Assembly (NCBI RefSeq): GCF_023091745.1
Contig: NC_068924.1
Coordinates: 68,216,832 to 68,280,831, forward strand
Source of the DNA: Budorcas taxicolor
Taxonomy: Eukaryota > Chordata > Mammalia > Artiodactyla > Bovidae
DNA: 64,000 bases
Direction: 5' to 3'
The translations under genes and the position numbers were made by a program. Below, one piece after another: positions 10,905 to 22,030 of the stretch. The stretch's first letter is position 1. Each line of letters begins with the position of its first letter. The notes beneath the pieces are model-generated. The model did no database searches. It was not told the DNA's origin and was given only the letters and a program-made list of their open reading frames with translations.

Positions 10905-11402
10905 GATAATGTGGGCAGAGTTTTAAAGACGGCTTTTCAGGATTCTCACCCTCTCTTCCATGTAATACTGAACAAGGTGTTGCTGTGGAAGGATTCTGCA
11001 GATGTTGTTGAATTGCCTCAAATGACCTCACACTTTTGGAGAGTTCTTCAGTGGTCCTGATCTAATCCAATGGACCTCTTACAAGCAGAGTTTTCTTCTT
11101 CTGAGGGCAGAAGTCAGAGAGAGATATACTGCCTCCAGCTTTGAGGAAGAAAGCAAATAGCTATGAACTTCTCAGGAGGAGCCACTAGAAGCTCAGTGGA
11201 GCCCCCATAAAAAGCCAGGGGGAAAAAAAAAAAAAGCTCATACATTTGCAAGGCAATTCAATAACTATTGAGACTGGAAGAGTATCCTGACCCTCAGATG
11301 AGAATTTCAGCATTGACAGCACCCTGATTCAGTCTTTGGAATCTAAGAAGTGGGTCCAGCTCACTATGTCCAGACTCATGACACACAGAAAACTTGACAG
11401 CA

Positions 11403-11445
<43 letters not shown>

Positions 11446-11497
11446 AAGTTTCTGAGTTTCTAGTAATTTGTTACTACAGGAGCAGAAAGCTAATACA
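10905..11497 (+). repeat. MLT1-type LTR (ERVL-MaLR), with an internal (GT)n
   Basis: The wording of an MLT1 solo LTR is legible but diverged: 'ctaatccaatggacctcttac', 'gcagagttttcttcttctga', the 'gtttaagtttctgagtttc' block, then 'gtaatttgttactacagg' and the terminal 'agctaatac'. It carries no internal ERV genes. A (GT)n tract at 11406-11443 interrupts the 3' third. Boundaries are approximate at the 5' end. MaLR elements are ancient non-autonomous ERVL relatives. Confidence 0.65.
11406..11443. repeat. (GT)n microsatellite
   Basis: About 19 uninterrupted GT dinucleotides inside the MLT1-like LTR. It is long enough to be polymorphic in a population. Confidence 0.95.
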
Positions 11498-11587
11498 GAA
11501 AAGATATACAGGACTAGCACAGAGATAACAGTCCTCTGGTATAAATACTGGCTGTTCTGGAGTGAAAGGACAAAGTGGTAAGTGTAT

Positions 11588-11780
11588 GAATGTTAGTGGC
11601 CCAGTCATGTCTGACTGTTTGGAATCCCATGGGGTGCAGGCTGCTCTGTTCACATAATCCTCCAGGCAAGAGTGGGTACCCACTCTCTTCTCCAGGGAAT
11701 CATCCTTACCTAGGAACTGAACCTGGGTCTCCTTTATTGCAAGAGGATTCTTTACCATCTGAGCCACTAGGGAAGCCCCA
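11588..11780 (-). mobile_element. Bov-tA SINE, antisense
   Basis: The plus strand runs from the SINE tail (gtggcccagtcatgtctgac) to the reversed tRNA-like head (gagccactagggaagcccc). Moderately diverged. No target duplication assigned. Confidence 0.9.
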
Positions 11781-11875
11781 AAGTGCTAAGAAGGCTAGTT
11801 CATTTTAGAGTGAAATAGCAGGCAAAATATCAAGGTGATTACTGGACTCCATTCACAGGAGACACAACAGAGCGT

Positions 11876-12067
11876 GAGGTGTCAATTGTGTCCAACTGTT
11901 GGCAATATCATGGACTGCAGCCCACAGGGCTCCTATGTCCATGGAATTCTCCAGGCAAGAATATTGGAGTGGGTAGGCTTTCTCTTCTCCAGGGTATCTT
12001 CCTGACCTGAACCTGGGTCCCTGCATTGCAGGCAGACTCTTTACCAACTAAGCCACCAGAGAAGCCC
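11876..12067 (-). mobile_element. Bov-tA SINE, antisense
   Basis: A second antisense Bov-tA within 100 bp of the previous one. It begins at 'gaggtgtcaattgtgtccaac' and ends with the reversed head 'aagccaccagagaagcccc'. Confidence 0.9.
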
Positions 12068-12297
12068 CTTTTCACTTTACTTCCATAGTAGGGTTTGAGG
12101 ATATGATAGTGAAGAAAAGAAGGGATCTGTGAGGCAAGCAGGAGAAAAGAGGAGAGGAAGAGAGCAGAAGAGTAAGAGACCTGATAGCAGAGCAAGATAC
12201 TCCAACACATTTGGGAAACAGAGTACCCAACCACGTGTTAGGGAAAGAGAGTCTGGAATGTAGGGTTATGGGAATAAAGAACAAACTAATCTGCAAC

Positions 12298-13552
12298 GTT
12301 AGTTCAGGGCAGTCACTCAGACATGCCCACTCTATGGGACCGTGTGGACTGCATCCTGCCATCAGGATGTGTCTTCCCTGTCCATCAACTCATATCCATT
12401 GAGTCGGTGATGCCATCCAACCATCTCATCCTCTGTAGTCCCCTTCTCTTCCTGCCTTCAATCTTTCCCAGCATCAGAGTCTTTTCCAATGAGTCAGTTC
12501 TTCTCATCAAGTGCCCAAAGGATTAGAGCTTCAGCATCAATCCTTCTAATGAATATTGAGAACTTATTTCCTTTAGGATGGACTAGTTTGATCTCTTTGC
12601 AGTCCAAAGGACTCTCAAGAATCTTCTCCAACACCGCAGTTCAAAAGATCAATTTTTCAATGCTCAGCTTTCTTTATGGCCCAACTCTTACATCCATATA
12701 TGACCACTGGAAAAACAATAGCTTTGCTAGAAGGGACTTTTGTAGGTAAAGTAATGTCTCTGCTATTCAATATGTTGTCTAGTTTGGTCATACATTTTCT
12801 TCCAAGGAGCGAGCATCTTTTAATTTCATGGCTGCAGTCACCATCTACAGTGATTTTGGAGCCCCCCGCCCCCAAAATAAACTCTGTCACTGTTTCCATT
12901 ATTTCCCATGAAGTGATGGGACCAGATGCCTTGATCTTAGTTTTTTTGAATGTTGAGTTTTAAGCCAGTTTTTTCACTCTCTTTCACTTTCATCAAAAGG
13001 CTCTTTAGTTCCTCTTCACTTTCTGCCATAAGGCTGATGTCATCTGTGTATCTGAGGTTATTAATATTTCTCCTGGCAGTCTTGATTCCAGCTTGTGCTT
13101 CATCCAGTCTAGCATTTCACATGATGTACTCTGCATATAAGTTAAATAAGCGAGGTGAAAATACATAGCCTTTATGTACTCCTTTCCAAATTGGAACCAG
13201 CCTGTTGTTCCAGGTCTAACTATTGCTTCTTGACCTGCACACAGATTTCTCAGGAGGCAGGTCAGGTGGTCCGTTATTCCTATCTTTTTAAGAATTTTCC
13301 ACAGTTTGTTGTAATCCTCACAGTCAAAGGCTTTAGTCAATGAAGCGAAGTAGATGTTTTTCTGGAACTCTCTTGCTTTTTCTATGATCCAGTGGATGTC
13401 GGCAATTTGATCTCTGGTTCCTCTGCCTTTTCTAAATCCAGCTTGAACATCTGGAATTTCTCGGTTCATGTACTATTGAAATCTCTCTTGGAGAATTGTG
13501 AGCATTAATTTGCTAGTGCGTGAGATGAGTGCAGTTGTGCGGTAGTTTGAAC
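12298..13552 (-). mobile_element. BovB LINE, 5'-truncated (1.26 kb), antisense
   Basis: The 3' 1.25 kb of BovB on the minus strand. The ends are fixed by a perfect 10-bp target-site duplication (aatctgcaac, 12288-12297 and 13553-13562). It keeps the RT palm in broken frames: the 13005-13469 frame holds FRKGRGTRDQ and a shortened motif A with a small deletion (SLTKAFDC). The adenine-rich 'cagttcag' terminus is eroded. It forms a large inverted pair with the plus-strand BovB at 14525-16313. Confidence 0.93.
13005..13469 (-). pseudogene. BovB reverse transcriptase remnant
   Basis: A 154-codon frame covers the RT fingers and part of the palm. FRKGRGTRDQ is near residues 12-21 and motif A near 42-52, where deletions change the usual IDYAKAFDC. 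Later parts are out of frame, and the recognisable YADD position reads SDTQMTS here, so catalysis is lost. The endonuclease is missing by truncation. Confidence 0.8.
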
Positions 13553-13562
13553 AATCTGCAAC

Positions 13563-14242
13563 ATAGAGAGAAAACAGATTCTTCGAAAATATTCACTCAT
13601 GAGCTGTGCTTGAGGGGATAAAATATATTGACAAGAAATGACTTCAACATTGAAAAGTAAGGAGAGAGAAAATGTCAGAGAAATCATTAACTTGTCAAAA
13701 ACCCTATTTTGAAAGAAAATGTGGTGGCTTTTAAACAATCTGGTATTTCATTTCCTGGGCACTATGCATTATGATTTATGAGGGTATGTTCATGTATAGG
13801 TGAGTAGATATGAGATATATTGGTTAAAATTTAGAATTTCATAGCAATTAATATTTTTCTTTTAGTCTCTTGAAAATGTATCAGATGTTTGAAATGTCCA
13901 GGGTGAGGTGAAGACAATTATTGTGTCCCTTTGAAGTGACCATAGATCAATTATCCAATTAGGAATTGTTTTCTATGGTTGACAGAGAGCCATCTGGAAT
14001 GCCAGGGAGGGATCAAGACTGTCAGTTCACAGAATTCCTGGTAATAATTGAACTTTCAAATATTGGAGCAGCTGAAAAGAAGAGGTTTGCTTATATTTAA
14101 GGAAATTCCATTTGAAGAAGTTCAGCTGAAGCAATTCCTTATTTGAAGTTATGTGAGAACCATAGCTTCTCATGAGGTTCCTTTAAGTCAATGCAGAAAG
14201 GAAGGAAAATGGATTGAGTATTAGTTGGTGCTATGTTGGTGG
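13563..14242. other. Unique non-coding sequence
   Basis: No gene or repeat recognised in the 680 bp between the BovB target duplication and the next SINE. Confidence 0.4.
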
Positions 14243-14392
14243 TGGTGTTCAGTGACTGAGCCTTGTCTGACTCTCTGCTGACTCCACGAGCTATAGTCTG
14301 CCATGCATTTCTGTCCATAGGATTTTCCAGACAAGAATATTGGAGTGGACTGACATTTCCTTCTTCAGGGGATCTTCCCAAGCAAAGGCTCT
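14243..14392 (-). mobile_element. Bov-tA SINE fragment, antisense
   Basis: The plus strand shows the reversed tail and Bov-A unit (gtgttcagtgactgagccttg to ttcaggggatcttcccaagc). The tRNA-like head is mostly missing. Confidence 0.85.
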
Positions 14393-14779
14393 GTGTTTAT
14401 GATTTTCACATGACTTTCTTTCTAACAAACTCTAAAGTAAGACATATTACTTTTCTCATTTCCTGTTTTACTAAATGAAACTTAAATTCAGAGGACTGAA
14501 CTAGCAAGCCTGAAAAACCACAGAACAGCAAGGAGAGATAAGAAAGACTTCCTCAGTGATCAGTGCAAAGAAATAGAGGAAAACAACAGAATGGGAAAGA
14601 CTAGAGATCTCTTCAAGAAAATTAGAGGTACCACGGGAACATTTCATGCAAATATGGGCTCTATAAAGGACAGAAATGGTCTGGACCTAACAGAACCAGA
14701 AAATATTAAGAAAAGGTAGAAAGAATACACCGAAGAACGATACAAAAAAGATCTTCATGACCCAGATAATCACGATGGT

Positions 14780-15133
14780 GTGATCACTCACCTAGAGCCA
14801 GACATCCTGGAATGTGAAGTCAAGTGGGCCTTGGAAAGCATCACTACGAACAAAGCTAGTGGAGGAGATGGAATTCTAGTTGAGCTCTTCCAAATCCTAA
14901 AAGATAATTCTGTGAATGCGGTGCACTCAATATGCCAGCAAATTTGGAAAAGTCAGCAGTGGCCACAGGACTGGAAAAGGTCAGTTTTCATTCCAATCTC
15001 AAAGAAAGGCAATGCCAAACAATGCTCAAATTACCACACAATTGCACTCATCTCACATGTTAGCAAAGTAATGCTCAAAATCCTCCAAGCCAGGCTTCAA
15101 CAGTACATGAACCATGAGCTTCCAGATGTTTAA
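14780..15133 (+). pseudogene. BovB RT N-terminal remnant
   Basis: A 117-codon frame carries the start of the RT: SITTNKASGGDGILVELFQ near residues 20-38, then the fingers region SICQQIWKSQQWPQDWKRSVFIP. It ends in a stop at 15131-15133 just before the FRKGRGTRDQ motif. The rest of the RT lies in other frames. Confidence 0.85.
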
Positions 15134-15550
15134 ACTAGATTTAGAAAAGGCAGAGGAACCAGAGATCAAATTGCCAACATCCCTCAGATCATCAAAAAGT
15201 AAGAGAGTTCCAGAAATACATCTACTTCTACTTTATTGACTATGTCAAAGCCTTTGACTGTGTGGATCACAACAAATAGTGGCAAATTCTTAAAGAGATG
15301 GAAATACCAGACCACCTGACCTACCCTCTCAGAAATCTGTCAAGAAACAACAGTTAGAACTGGACATGGAACAACAGACTGGTTCCAAATATGAAAAGGA
15401 GTACATTCAGGCTATTTGTTGTCACCTTACTTATTTAACTTATATGCAGAGTACATCATGTGAAATGCTAGACTGAATGAAGCACAAGCTGGAATCAAGA
15501 TTGACAGGAGAAATATCAATAACCTCAGATACGCAGATGACACCACTCTT

Positions 15551-15820
15551 ATGACAGAAAGCAAAGAGAAACTAAAGAGCCTCTTGATAAAAGAGAAAGA
15601 GGAGAGTGAAAATGCTAGCTTAAAACTCAACATTCAAAAAACTAAGATCATGGCATCTGGCTCCATCACTTCACGGCAAATAAATGGGGAAACAATGGAA
15701 ACAGTGACAGACTTTATTTGGGGGGGGGGGCCTCCAAATTCACTGCAGATGGTGGCTACAGCCATGAAATTGAGACACTTACTTGTTCCTTGGAAGAAAA
15801 GTTATGTCCAACCGAGATAG
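15551..15820 (+). pseudogene. BovB ORF fragment downstream of YADD
   Basis: An 89-codon frame with the conserved post-palm segment (KLNIQKTKIMASGSITS) running through the G11 tract, after which the frame shifts. It is a piece of a broken ORF. Confidence 0.75.
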
Positions 15821-16439
15821 CTTATTAAAAATAAGAGACATTACTTTGCCAACAAATGTCCATCTAGTCAAAACTTTGGTTTTTCCAAAAGTCATGTATG
15901 GATGTGAGAGTAGGACGATAAAGAAATCTGAGCACCAAAACATTGGTGCTTTTGAACTGTGGTGTTGGAGAAGACTCTTGAGAGTCCCTTAGAGTCCAAG
16001 GAGATTAAACCAGTGAATACTAAACGAAATCAGTACTGAATATTCATTGGAAGGACTGATGTTGAAGCTGAAGCTCCAATCCTTTGGCCACTTGATGAGA
16101 AGAACTGACTCATTGGGAAAGACCCTGATGCTGGGAAAGATTGCAGGCAGGAGGAGAAGGGGACGACAGAGGATGAGATGGTTGGATGGCATCACCAACT
16201 TGGTGGACATGAGTTTGTTTAAATTCCGGGGATTGGTGATGGACAGGGAGGCCTGGCGTGCTGCAGTCCATGGGATCACAAAGAGCAACTGAGCAACTGT
16301 ACTAAACTGAACTGAAGTCCACAGTGCTTGAAGTTGTGGATTCTGTATAATAATCTTCCAACTGATTTTAAATGTGAATCTGCAGTCCATTATTCAATGT
16401 GTAGCCTCTTTCTACTGGTGCTGTGATCTGGAGCAATTT

Positions 16440-16453
16440 TTTTAAAATTTGAT

Positions 16454-16484
<31 letters not shown>

Positions 16485-16780
16485 TTTTTGGCTGTGCTTG
16501 GTCTTCATTGCCACACAGGCTTTTCTCTCTTTGCAGTGAATTGGGGGGCTGTCCACTCTTCTTGCAGTGTACCTCATTGTGGTGACTTCTCTTGTTGTGG
16601 AGAATGGGCTCTATACATGTGTGGGCTTCAGTAGTCATGGCTTCCCAGTTCTAGAGCACAGGTGTGGCCCACAGGCTTTGTTATACCACAGCATGTGGGA
16701 TTGTCTCAGATCGGGAATCAAACTCATGCCTCCTGCATTAGCTGTCATACTGTTTACCACTGAGCCATAAGGGAAGCCTC
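16440..16780 (-). mobile_element. CHR-type SINE (cetartiodactyl), antisense
   Basis: The plus strand reads as the reverse complement of a CHR SINE: 'ttttttggctgtgcttggtc', 'ggcttctctcttt', 'tcttgttgtggagaatgggc', 'gcatgtgggattgtctcag', and the reversed tRNA-Glu-like head ending 'gagccataagggaagcc'. A (TTA)n tract at 16454-16480 marks the tail. This family predates Bov-tA. Confidence 0.85.
16454..16480. repeat. (TTA)n microsatellite in a SINE tail
   Basis: About nine TTA units at the poly(A)-side end of the antisense CHR SINE. Confidence 0.9.
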
Positions 16781-17269
16781 AGCTGGAGTTTTAACAAGTC
16801 CCAAATGAATAGTTTCACTTAAGGAAAGAAAATTTTAGCCATCCAAAAGTTTTGGAAAGCGTAGCTAGGTCAAAGAGAAGATGAACTGCAATCATTAACA
16901 TTGAGCAGCATTTCAGATATATGGCACCATTGTTGATGCAAATTACAGGGAAACAAGATTGAAAATATGTACACATAGACTCACAGACCTTCAAGCTACA
17001 AAGATCCTGGCTGATATGTTATCAAAATCATCACCATTTACTGACTGCATTACATTGGGTGTGATATTAACCTCTCAACATTCCAGATTCACAGCCTAAC
17101 AAAATGGAGATAAACATTTTGAGAATTTAATAACTTTAATTCATGATTGAAATCATACAGAAGACCCACAACAAATGTTACTTTATATCCATCTACAATA
17201 TTGTTTGAAAGTAAGAGATCAGTTGAAATAATTTCAAGTTATTTTCTAATTTATTAAGAAAGAAGTGTA
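16781..17269. other. Unique non-coding sequence
   Basis: No gene or named repeat seen. Confidence 0.35.
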
Positions 17270-18130
17270 AATACATAGAGCTATTCAACCATTATCAAAA
17301 CTCACATTTAGAATATCTCTGTCATTCCAAAATGATCCCTTGTATCCACTTGAAGTCAGTCTCTATCCCATGCCAGCCCCAGGCAACCACTGAGCTGGAG
17401 AACATTGCTACCTTCATAATATTCAATATTCAAATCCATAAAAGTAGAACAGCTCTTTGCCTACTTAGATCTTTCATTTCTTTCAGCAATGTTTGGTATA
17501 TTTAGTGCATATTTTATACTTTTTAAATTTTTATTGTAAAGCATTTCATTCCTTTTTGTGCAATTATGAATGCAATAATTTTCCTTAATTTTTTGATATA
17601 TTCGTGTTTATATAGAAATAATGATATTTTATCCAAAAACCTTGCTAAACTACTTTCTTAGAGCTGGGTTTATGTATTTGTTTGGGTATGTGTGTTTTTG
17701 TGTGTATACTTGTGTATTCCTTAGCATTTTCTACATAAAGAACTATGCTTCCAAAGCTTAGAGACAGTTTTGCTTCTTCCTTCCCAACAAGGACAACATT
17801 TTTCTTTCCCTCATTGCATTGTCAACACACTATTGAATAGTAATGGGAAAGAGCAGATCTCTCATTTTACTTTGTCCTGATTTCATTTATTTTTTATTTT
17901 TATAAAGAGTCACATATTATTCATTTATTTTTAGCTGCCTTGAATCTTAGCTGCCCAACAGCATGTGGGATCTTAGTTCTCTAATCAGAGATTGAACCTG
18001 CATTCCCTCTATTGAAAGTTGGATTGTTAACCACTGGACCACCAGGGACGTCTCCGTCTTGTCCTGATTTTAGAGGACAGTCATTCAGTCTTACCTTTTT
18101 GCTATTTATTTTCTGCTATGTCTCATGATT
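17270..18130 (-). mobile_element. Ancient L1 (L1M type) remnant, antisense
   Basis: The plus strand follows antisense L1. There is 3' UTR-like wording near 17270-17460 (cccaggcaaccactgagctgg), then ORF2 antisense wording: 'agatctttcatttctttcagcaatgtt', 'ccttgctaaac', 'gagacagttttgcttcttcc' and 'ttgaatagtaatgggaaagagc'. It resumes beyond a CHR SINE as 'gtcctgattttagagg'. Frames are destroyed. Likely a primary eutherian-era insertion with internal deletions. Confidence 0.75.
17900..18053 (-). mobile_element. CHR-type SINE inserted in the ancient L1, antisense
   Basis: A partial CHR SINE (cagcatgtgggatcttagttc to ccactggaccaccagggacg). The host L1 words 'ttgtcctgatttca' (about 17874-17887) and 'ttgtcctgatttta' (about 18059-18072) flank it, a 13/14 match that looks like its target duplication. 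Confidence 0.8.
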
Positions 18131-18921
18131 CTTTCTCTCTTTTGTCCTTTCTTTGTATATGCTTGTTATAGATGGTTTCTCTATAGTCTTCAGGTGTATT
18201 TATTTTATTTATTATTGTGGTTCTTCTCAGGACTAAAATATGCCTATTATGCTACAAAGCATCAGGAGATGTAGGAGGTTTTGGGGAGAGATCGTGAGTA
18301 TTAACTGTGTTAATGTCATAAAAATATGTTCATTCATTCATCAAGCTGCTACTGTTAAATCTCACCCATTCATCTCATTCTAATAAGTGGAATAAACTAG
18401 TTTTCATATGAGTGCACCTCTGTAGGGGCATGAAATTAGAATCAAAAGATGAGCAATTTCATGGTAGCTTGGTGTTTCATGTAAATACACTGATGGCCTC
18501 TCCCTTGTTGCAGCAGAAAAATATCCATCCCTCTCAAAAATATACTACCTAAAGGAGAAATTTACTTCAAATATATCCAGATCTTGGCATGACCCCAGAG
18601 CTTAAGTGGATCCCTTTAGAACTCTGAAGACCCTGCATCCAGCTTGGCAATGATATCAGCAACATTTTACTGCCCCATGAAGATGAAGTGGCCTAAATAT
18701 CTTTTAAGATCTTTCTAAATACCAGGCACTGAGAGGATATCTATAAGAACGTTATTACCCCTTGAGGCTGATAAAATTATTATTCTTGTATTGACATAAA
18801 TTAACTGCTTCCATCCATAGAGTATTTTTCATGATTCCAGCATAAAAAGAAGAAATTTTGCCACCTTATTTAATATTCAAAGTAACCATAGCTATTACTA
18901 GAGCCTCCACTAATGGGCTCC
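18131..18921. other. Unique or unrecognised sequence
   Basis: The first 100 bp may continue the ancient L1. The rest (18230-18921) holds nothing I recognise. Confidence 0.35.
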
Positions 18922-20142
18922 TAGTGAACTTCCAGATGTTCAAGCTGGTTTTAAAAAAGGCAGAGGAACCAGAGATCAAATTGTCAACATCTGCTGGATC
19001 ATGGAAAAAGCAAGAGAGTTCCAGAAAAACATTTACTTCTGCTTTATTGACTATGCCAAAGCCTTTGACTGTGTGGATCACAATAAACTGTGGAAAATTC
19101 TGAAAGAGATGGGAATACCAGACCACCTGACCTGCCTCTTGAGAAATCTGTATGCAGGTCAGGAAGCAACAGTTAGAACTGGACATGGAACAACAGACTG
19201 GTTCCAAATAGGAAAAGGAGTACATCAAGGCTGTATATTGTCACCCTGCTTATTTAACTTATATGCAGAGTACATCATGAGAAGCACTGGGCTGGATGAA
19301 GCACAAGCTGGAATCAAGATTGCTGGGAGAAATCTCAATAACCTCAGATATGCAGATGACACCACCCTTATGGCAGAAAGTGAAGGGGAACTAAAGAGCC
19401 TCTTGATGAAAGTGAAAGAGGAGAGTGAAAAAGTTGCCTTAAAGCTCGACATTCAGGGAACAAAGATTATGGCATCTGGTCCAATCACTTCATGGGAAAT
19501 AGATGGGGAAACAGTGGAAACAGTGTCAGACTTTTTTTTTTTTTTTGGCTCCAAAATCATTGCAGATGGTGACTGCAGCCATGAAATTAAAAGATGCTTA
19601 CTCCTTGAAAGGAAAATTATGACCAACCTAGATAGCATATTGAAAAGCAGAGACATTACTTTGCCAACAAAGGTCCGTCTAGTCAAAGCTATGGTTTTTC
19701 CAGTGGTCATGTATGGATGTGAGAGTTGGACTGTGAAGAAAACTGAGCACTGAAGAATTGATGCTTTTGAACTGTGGTGTTGGAGAAGACTCTTGAGAGT
19801 CCCTTGGGGGACTGAAAGGAGATCCAACCAGTCCAGTCTGAAGGAGATCAGTCCTGGGATTTCTTTGGAAGGAATGATGCTAAAGCTGAAACTCAAATAC
19901 TTTGGCCACCTCATGCGAGGAGTTGACTCACTGGAAAAGACTCTGATGCTGGGAGGGATTGGGGGCAGGAGGAGAAGGGGATGACAGCGAATGAAATGGC
20001 TGGATGGCATCACTGACTCAATGGATGTGAGTCTGAGTGGACTCTGGGAGTTGATGATGGACAGGGAGGCCTGGCGTGCTGCGATTCATGGGGTTACAAA
20101 GAGTCGGACACAACTAAGCGACTGAACTGAACTGAACTGAGT
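18922..20142 (+). mobile_element. BovB LINE, 5'-truncated (1.22 kb)
   Basis: Plus-strand BovB starting inside the RT fingers (gtgaacttccagatgttcaag) and ending in the pentameric tail (actgaactgaactgaactga) at 20142. It is one of the better preserved copies, with a single long RT frame. The 19533-19547 T run sits at the 'ttttgggctcc' boundary wording seen in other copies. Confidence 0.94.
19001..19753 (+). pseudogene. BovB reverse transcriptase C-terminal half, intact catalytic motifs
   Basis: A 250-codon uninterrupted frame. Motif A (IDYAKAFDCVDH) has aspartates near residues 17 and 23. Motif B (GVHQGCILSPCLFN) is near 74-87. YADD is near 117-120. The post-palm region runs through a stretch of five phenylalanines (a T-run expansion, near 178-183) to the CESWTVKKTEH block and a stop. 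The N-terminal endonuclease and RT fingers are absent by truncation, so it is not functional. The frame really continues upstream to about 18925. The ATG is incidental. Confidence 0.9.
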
Positions 20143-20205
20143 TTACTCTTATTCCTACCGTGCCCTCTAATAGGAAAAGATGTCTATGGACAGCACGCAC
20201 CTGCC

Positions 20206-20234
20206 AAAACAAACAAACAAACAAACAAACAAAC
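20206..20234. repeat. (AAAC)n microsatellite
   Basis: About seven AAAC units just downstream of the BovB copy, inside an LTR-like region. Confidence 0.9.
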
Positions 20235-20249
20235 ATAAACATGCCTACC

Positions 20250-20945
20250 AAAACTATGAGACATTTCTCTAATCCTGAATATTAGCAAATAAGAAAACAT
20301 ACACAAAATGGAGTGTCTTATGCCAAGACCCATATCACCAAATCAAGATTTGATTATAGCTTCAAGTCTTTCAGAAATGGAATTTAAACCAATCAGGAAC
20401 CACCTAATCAGTACTAGATAGGTCATCTGTCTAATAAGCCCCTGCTGCTGCTGCTAAGTCGTGTCAGTCGTGTCTGACTCTGTGTGACCCCATAGACGGC
20501 AGTCCACCAGGTTCCTCCATCCCTGGGATTCTCCAGGCAAGAACACTGAAGTGGGTTGCCATTTCCTTCTCCAATTCACGAAAGTGAAAAGTGAAAGTGA
20601 AGTCGCTCAGTTGTGTCCGACTCTTAGCGACCCCATGGACTATAGCCTACCAGGCTGCTCCATCCATGGGATTCTCCAGGCAGAGTACTAAAGTGGTTTG
20701 CCATTGCCTTCTCTGAATAAGCCCCTACTATCCCCTAAATGAAAATGACTTTGCAATAATCAAGTTGCTTTTTATCACCAGCATAATTTCCTTATTCTTG
20801 AGTCCCTTCTGTTTAAAAGTCTTCTATTTTGTACAGTTCCTCAGAGCTGTTTTCTGTTAGACTGAACAGTGTCTAATTCAAATCAATTTTTTGTTCAAGT
20901 GAACTCTTAAAATATTTAAGTTGCCTCAGTTTATCTTTTAACATG
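20250..20945 (+). repeat. ERVL-class LTR, LTR16/LTR33-like, interrupted by BOV-A2
   Basis: After removing the BOV-A2 at 20444-20715, the text reads like an LTR16/LTR33-type solo LTR: 'accaatcaggaaccacc', 'ataagcccctactatcccc', 'gttgctttttatcaccagcat', 'tttaaaagtcttctattttgtacag', 'cctcagagctg', and near the end 'gttgcctcagtttatctttta'. The family name is from memory of the wording. The class is more certain than the subfamily. No internal viral genes are present. Confidence 0.55.
20444..20715 (-). mobile_element. BOV-A2 SINE, antisense, 11-bp TSD
   Basis: A dimer of two Bov-A units without a tRNA head. The plus strand begins with the reversed (gca)n-like tail (ctgctgctgct) and ends 'ccattgccttctct'. 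A perfect 11-bp target-site duplication (aataagcccct) lies at 20433-20443 and 20716-20726. Confidence 0.95.
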
Positions 20946-21147
20946 GATACTCCTCTGGGTACCTAAGATTATGAACTTTTTTCTTTTTTTATCCTCCTAC
21001 CAAGTAAACTTCCAGAGCCTGCAAGTGCATAGTTTGGAGGCCCATTTCCTATAAGCAGGTTATAATCTTGGTTGATGCATCATTAGGCCAGAAGGTGATC
21101 AAGGCACAGCTTATATATGGGTGATTATATATGGAACCTGCATGGGC

Positions 21148-21752
21148 AAAGATTATTTTGGGGGGCTTCAAAATCACTGCAGATGGTGACTGCAGCCATG
21201 AAATTAAAAGACACTTACTCCTTGAAAGAAAGTTATGACCAACCTAGATAGCATATTCAAAAGCAGAGACATTACTTTGCCGACTAAGGTCCGTCTAGTC
21301 AAGGCTATGATTTTTCCAGTAGTCATGTATGGATGTGAGAGTTGGTCTGTGAAGAAGGCTGAGCACCGAAGAATTGATGCTTTTGAACTGTGGTGTTGGA
21401 GAAGACTCTGAGAGTCCTTTGGACTGCAAGGAGATCCAACCAGTCCATTCTAAAGGAGATCAGTCCTAGGTGTTCATTGAAAGGACTGATACCTAGGCTG
21501 AAATTCCAATACTTTGCCCACCTCATTCAAAACGTTGACTCATTGGAAAAGACTTTGATGTTGGGAGGGATTGGGGGCAGGTGGAGAAGGGGACGACAGA
21601 GGATGAGATGGCTGGATGGCATCACTGACTCGATGGACGTGAATCTGAGTGAACTCTGGGAGTTGGTGATGAACAGGGAGGCCTGGTGTGCTGCGATTCA
21701 TGGGGTCGCAAAGAGTCAGACACGACTGAGCGACTGAACTGAACTGAACTGA
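21148..21752 (+). mobile_element. BovB 3'-end copy (ART2A-like), 0.6 kb
   Basis: The plus-strand BovB 3' 600 bp, from 'ttttggggggcttcaaaatc' to the 'actgaactgaactga' tail at 21752. It contains the post-RT coding tail only; the CESWSVKKAEHRRIDAF region is readable. Its 5' end coincides with the 'ttttgggctccaaaatc' point that is also the inversion breakpoint in the 36258-38332 copy. Confidence 0.92.
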
Positions 21753-21784
21753 TATTCTTGATTTTGGCTGTGCAGTTGTCTGAG

Positions 21785-21910
21785 GTGAGATAGGATATTA
21801 AGACCACTTTTGTACAAGTGATAAAACCTGAGACTCGGAGAAGTTGAATAAGTTTGCTAAGGTCACAATGTCAGAAAGAGAACCTGACTGCCTCGTTCCA
21901 AAGGGTATGT
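21785..21910 (-). repeat. MIR SINE, antisense
   Basis: Antisense MIR wording: 'ataaaacctgagactcgga', 'gttgaataagtttgctaagg', 'tcacaatgtcagaaagagaacc'. Diverged, with approximate ends. Confidence 0.7.
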
Positions 21911-22030
21911 GAAAACAACTATACTGTCCTTTGTCATATATTGTAACATCACACCACTAATATTTGCAGAAGACTAAGTCCAGGTTAACTGATCTCAAAA
22001 CCTGAAATCTTTAAGTCATATTATACTACC

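Larger units (their letters stand above)
14525..16313 (+). mobile_element. BovB LINE, 5'-truncated (1.79 kb)
   Basis: Plus-strand BovB from the linker upstream of the RT (gcaaggagagataagaaag) through the RT to the pentameric 'actgaactgaa' tail. Many in-frame stops and frameshifts are present. The YADD region is recognisable at about 15527-15545 (agatacgcagatgacacc). A G11 homopolymer at 15720-15730 replaces the usual 'ttttgggctcc' wording. No certain target duplication. Confidence 0.92.

Noticed and set aside
12298..16313. Inverted terminal repeats of a large DNA transposon
   Set aside because: The arms are two separate BovB copies with different truncation points. The minus copy has its own 10-bp TSD, and no transposase lies between them.
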